Of a DNA stretch of 5,949 nucleotides, positions 4,922 to 5,949 are shown in pieces. The stretch's first letter is position 1; the number at the start of each line of letters is the position of its first letter. Under the pieces are notes generated by a model that was not told the origin of the DNA, did not search any database, and saw only the letters and a list, made by a program, of their open reading frames with translations. The DNA is from an uncultured Oscillospiraceae bacterium (GTDB lineage Bacteria > Bacillota > Clostridia > Oscillospirales > Oscillospiraceae), in assembly GCA_944385645.1 (NCBI GenBank), contig CALWYA010000102.1, positions 1-5,949 of the forward strand, read 5' to 3'. The translations under genes were made by a program, and so were the position numbers.

Positions 4922-5409
4922 TGGAGGCGGCGCGGCAGTGGCTGCTGGGGGTGCTGTCCGTGTGCCTGGTGTGCGCCCTGGCCGACGCCCTCATGCCAAA
5001 GGGCGGCGTGAAGCGGGTTGGACAGCTGGTGTGCGGACTGGTCATGGCCCTGGCGATCCTGGCCCCGGCGGCGGACTTTGACCTGGCCGGGGGACAGCGG
5101 TGGCTGGAGGACTACCTCGCCGGCGTCGGCCGGCGGGAGAACGAATTGGAGGAGCAGGTGAACATGGGGATGAAAACCATCATAGAGGAGCGGTACGCCG
5201 CATATATTGTGGACAAGGCGGCCGGGCTGGGGCTGTCCTGCGCCGTCCGGGTGACCTGTGAGCCCGACGGGGAGGGCCTGTGGCTGCCCGTCCGGGCGGA
5301 GCTGACCGGGGCGGCGGCCCCGGAGGCCCGGGCGGAGCTGGCCGCCCTGCTGGAGGCGGAGTTGGGCCTGACCGAGCTGGCCTGGACGGCGGAGGAGGGA
5401 GCGGCATGA
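4918..5409 (+). CDS. spoIIIAF: Stage III sporulation protein AF
   Basis: This 163-residue protein has two N-terminal membrane helices (about 8-25 and 34-51) separated by the conserved short loop LMPKGGVKRVGQLV, which matches the 'L.PEG..KKYV.LV.GL' pattern of SpoIIIAF. A helical stretch follows (ENELEEQVNMGMKTIIEERYAAYIV, 74-98), then a small alpha/beta domain (about 85-160) that in the family has the ring-building fold and probably faces the intermembrane space. It is shorter than B. subtilis SpoIIIAF (about 206 residues). Two ATG codons stand in tandem (4918 and 4921). GGCGGTGA (4906-4913) is 4 bases from the first and 7 from the second, so the second may be used. The 5' end overlaps spoIIIAE and the 3' end overlaps spoIIIAG by four bases. 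A candidate internal promoter lies within the coding region. Confidence 0.93.
   Translation: MMEAARQWLLGVLSVCLVCALADALMPKGGVKRVGQLVCGLVMALAILAPAADFDLAGGQRWLEDYLAGVGRRENELEEQVNMGMKTIIEERYAAYIVDKAAGLGLSCAVRVTCEPDGEGLWLPVRAELTGAAAPEARAELAALLEAELGLTELAWTAEEGAA
5180..5208 (+). promoter_or_regulatory. Candidate internal sigma-E promoter inside spoIIIAF, upstream of spoIIIAG
   Basis: TCATAGA (5180-5186, 6 of 7 to KMATATW) is followed by exactly 14 bases and CATATATT (5201-5208, 7 of 8 to CATACAWT). This is a better match than the one upstream of spoIIIAA. It overlaps codons that are unusual in this operon (ATA Ile, GCA Ala, TAT Tyr, ATT Ile). A start near base 5215 would give a leader of about 190 bases for spoIIIAG and the gene after it. 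From memory, an essential internal promoter serving the last spoIIIA genes was reported in B. subtilis. Function here is inference. Confidence 0.5.
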
Positions 5410-5915
5410 GGGAGAAGTGGACCGAGCTGCCCCGCCGGCTGTGGGCCCTGGCGGGCCGGTATCAGTACGTGCTGCTGGTGCTGGCGGCGGGGGCGCTGTT
5501 CCTGCTGCTGCCCTCTGGGGGCGGGGAGGAAGCCGAACCCGCCGGGACGGCGGCGGAGGCGGAGCCCTTCGACCTGGAGGGCTTCGAGGAGAAGCTGGCG
5601 GAAACCCTCTCCCAGGTCCAGGGGGCGGGGAAGACCCGGGTGGTCCTCTCCCTGGACAGCGGCAGCCGCACCGTCCTGGCCCAGGACGTGGAGCGGCAGG
5701 AGGGGGGCGGGGCCTCCACCGTGGTGACGGTGGGTCGGGGCTCCGGCAGCCAGGAGGTGGTCCCCCTCCAGACGGTGGCCCCCAGCTTCCGGGGCGCTCT
5801 GGTGGTGTGCCCCGGGGGCGGGGACCCCCAGGTGCGCCTGCGGCTGGTGGAGGCGGTGTCCGCCCTCACCGGCCTGGGCAGCGACCGGATCTCGGTGTGC
5901 CGGGGGGACCCCTGA
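5406..5915 (+). CDS. spoIIIAG: Stage III sporulation protein AG (ring-forming channel component)
   Basis: This 169-residue protein has a short cytoplasmic N-terminus (1-19), one membrane helix (about 20-36, YQYVLLVLAAGALFLLL), a Gly/Glu/Ala-rich linker (37-55), and an extracytoplasmic ring-building domain. The domain starts with helix and strand LEGFEEKLAETLSQVQGAGKTRVVLSLDSG (57-86), carrying the family motif 'L...L..V.GAGK..V.L'. A Gly/Ser/Val-rich excursion (about 97-122) corresponds to the region that forms the beta-triangle in B. subtilis SpoIIIAG. It ends with PSFRGALVVCPGGGDPQVRLRLVEAVSALTGLGSDRISVC (126-165). SpoIIIAG forms a large ring in the space between the two membranes. The protein is shorter than the B. 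subtilis one (about 229 residues). The ATG overlaps the spoIIIAF stop, with GGAGGG (5394-5399) 6 bases upstream. Confidence 0.95.
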   Translation: MREKWTELPRRLWALAGRYQYVLLVLAAGALFLLLPSGGGEEAEPAGTAAEAEPFDLEGFEEKLAETLSQVQGAGKTRVVLSLDSGSRTVLAQDVERQEGGGASTVVTVGRGSGSQEVVPLQTVAPSFRGALVVCPGGGDPQVRLRLVEAVSALTGLGSDRISVCRGDP

Positions 5916-5933
5916 GCGCCCGAGGGCCGGGAC

Positions 5934-5949
5934 GGGAGAAGCATAAAAT
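5934..5949 (+). promoter_or_regulatory. Ribosome-binding site and probable first bases of the next gene (expected spoIIIAH)
   Basis: GGGAG (5934-5938) follows the spoIIIAG stop by 18 bases, and the window ends in ...aaaat. If the next base is G, an ATG would begin at 5948, 9 bases after the site. In this operon family spoIIIAH follows spoIIIAG, so that is the expected gene. No coding sequence of it is visible here. Confidence 0.4.

Noticed and set aside
5160..5188. A second sigma-E-like pair just before the internal promoter (GAACATG, 14 bases, CATAGAGG)
   Set aside because: Only about 10 of 15 positions match, and it overlaps the much better pair at 5180-5208.

Overview
The window comes from a GC-rich, endospore-forming Firmicute. 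The best guess is a gut clostridium of the Oscillospiraceae / Flavonifractor type. The guess rests on three things: a near-complete spoIIIA operon, consensus-like Shine-Dalgarno sites, and a codon style dominated by CTG, GTG, GGC and GCC. The family assignment is inference. No rRNA, tRNA, CRISPR array or mobile element was seen.

Left part (1-1565, minus strand): the end of a branched-chain-amino-acid-type ABC uptake operon. A lipoprotein substrate-binding protein (livJ-like, 333-1565) is followed by the first 50 codons of the permease livH, which runs off the window at base 1. The 180-base gap between them holds two strong inverted repeats. livJ has a clear housekeeping promoter with a perfect TATAAT and a 17-base spacer.

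Middle (1566-1776): a divergent, locally AT-rich intergenic region. It carries the livJ promoter on the minus strand and a candidate sigma-E promoter for the sporulation operon on the plus strand.

Right part (1777-5915, plus strand): spoIIIAA, AB, AC, AD, AE, AF and AG in canonical order. Most junctions overlap by 1-4 bases (ATGA or TGATG). The exception is an 83-base gap with a perfect 13-bp hairpin between AB and AC. The window ends at what looks like the ribosome-binding site and first bases of an eighth gene, expected to be spoIIIAH.

How the genes work together: from established knowledge, SpoIIIAA-AH are made in the mother cell under sigma-E. With forespore SpoIIQ they form the channel ('feeding tube') that spans the two membranes between mother cell and engulfed forespore. 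AA is the cytoplasmic ATPase, AB to AE are membrane parts, and AF, AG and AH are single- or double-pass proteins with ring-forming domains.

The most interesting observation beyond the standard genes is a sigma-E-like promoter inside spoIIIAF (5180-5208). It sits in an AT-rich pocket of unusual codons upstream of spoIIIAG, and it parallels an internal promoter that I recall being described for Bacillus subtilis.
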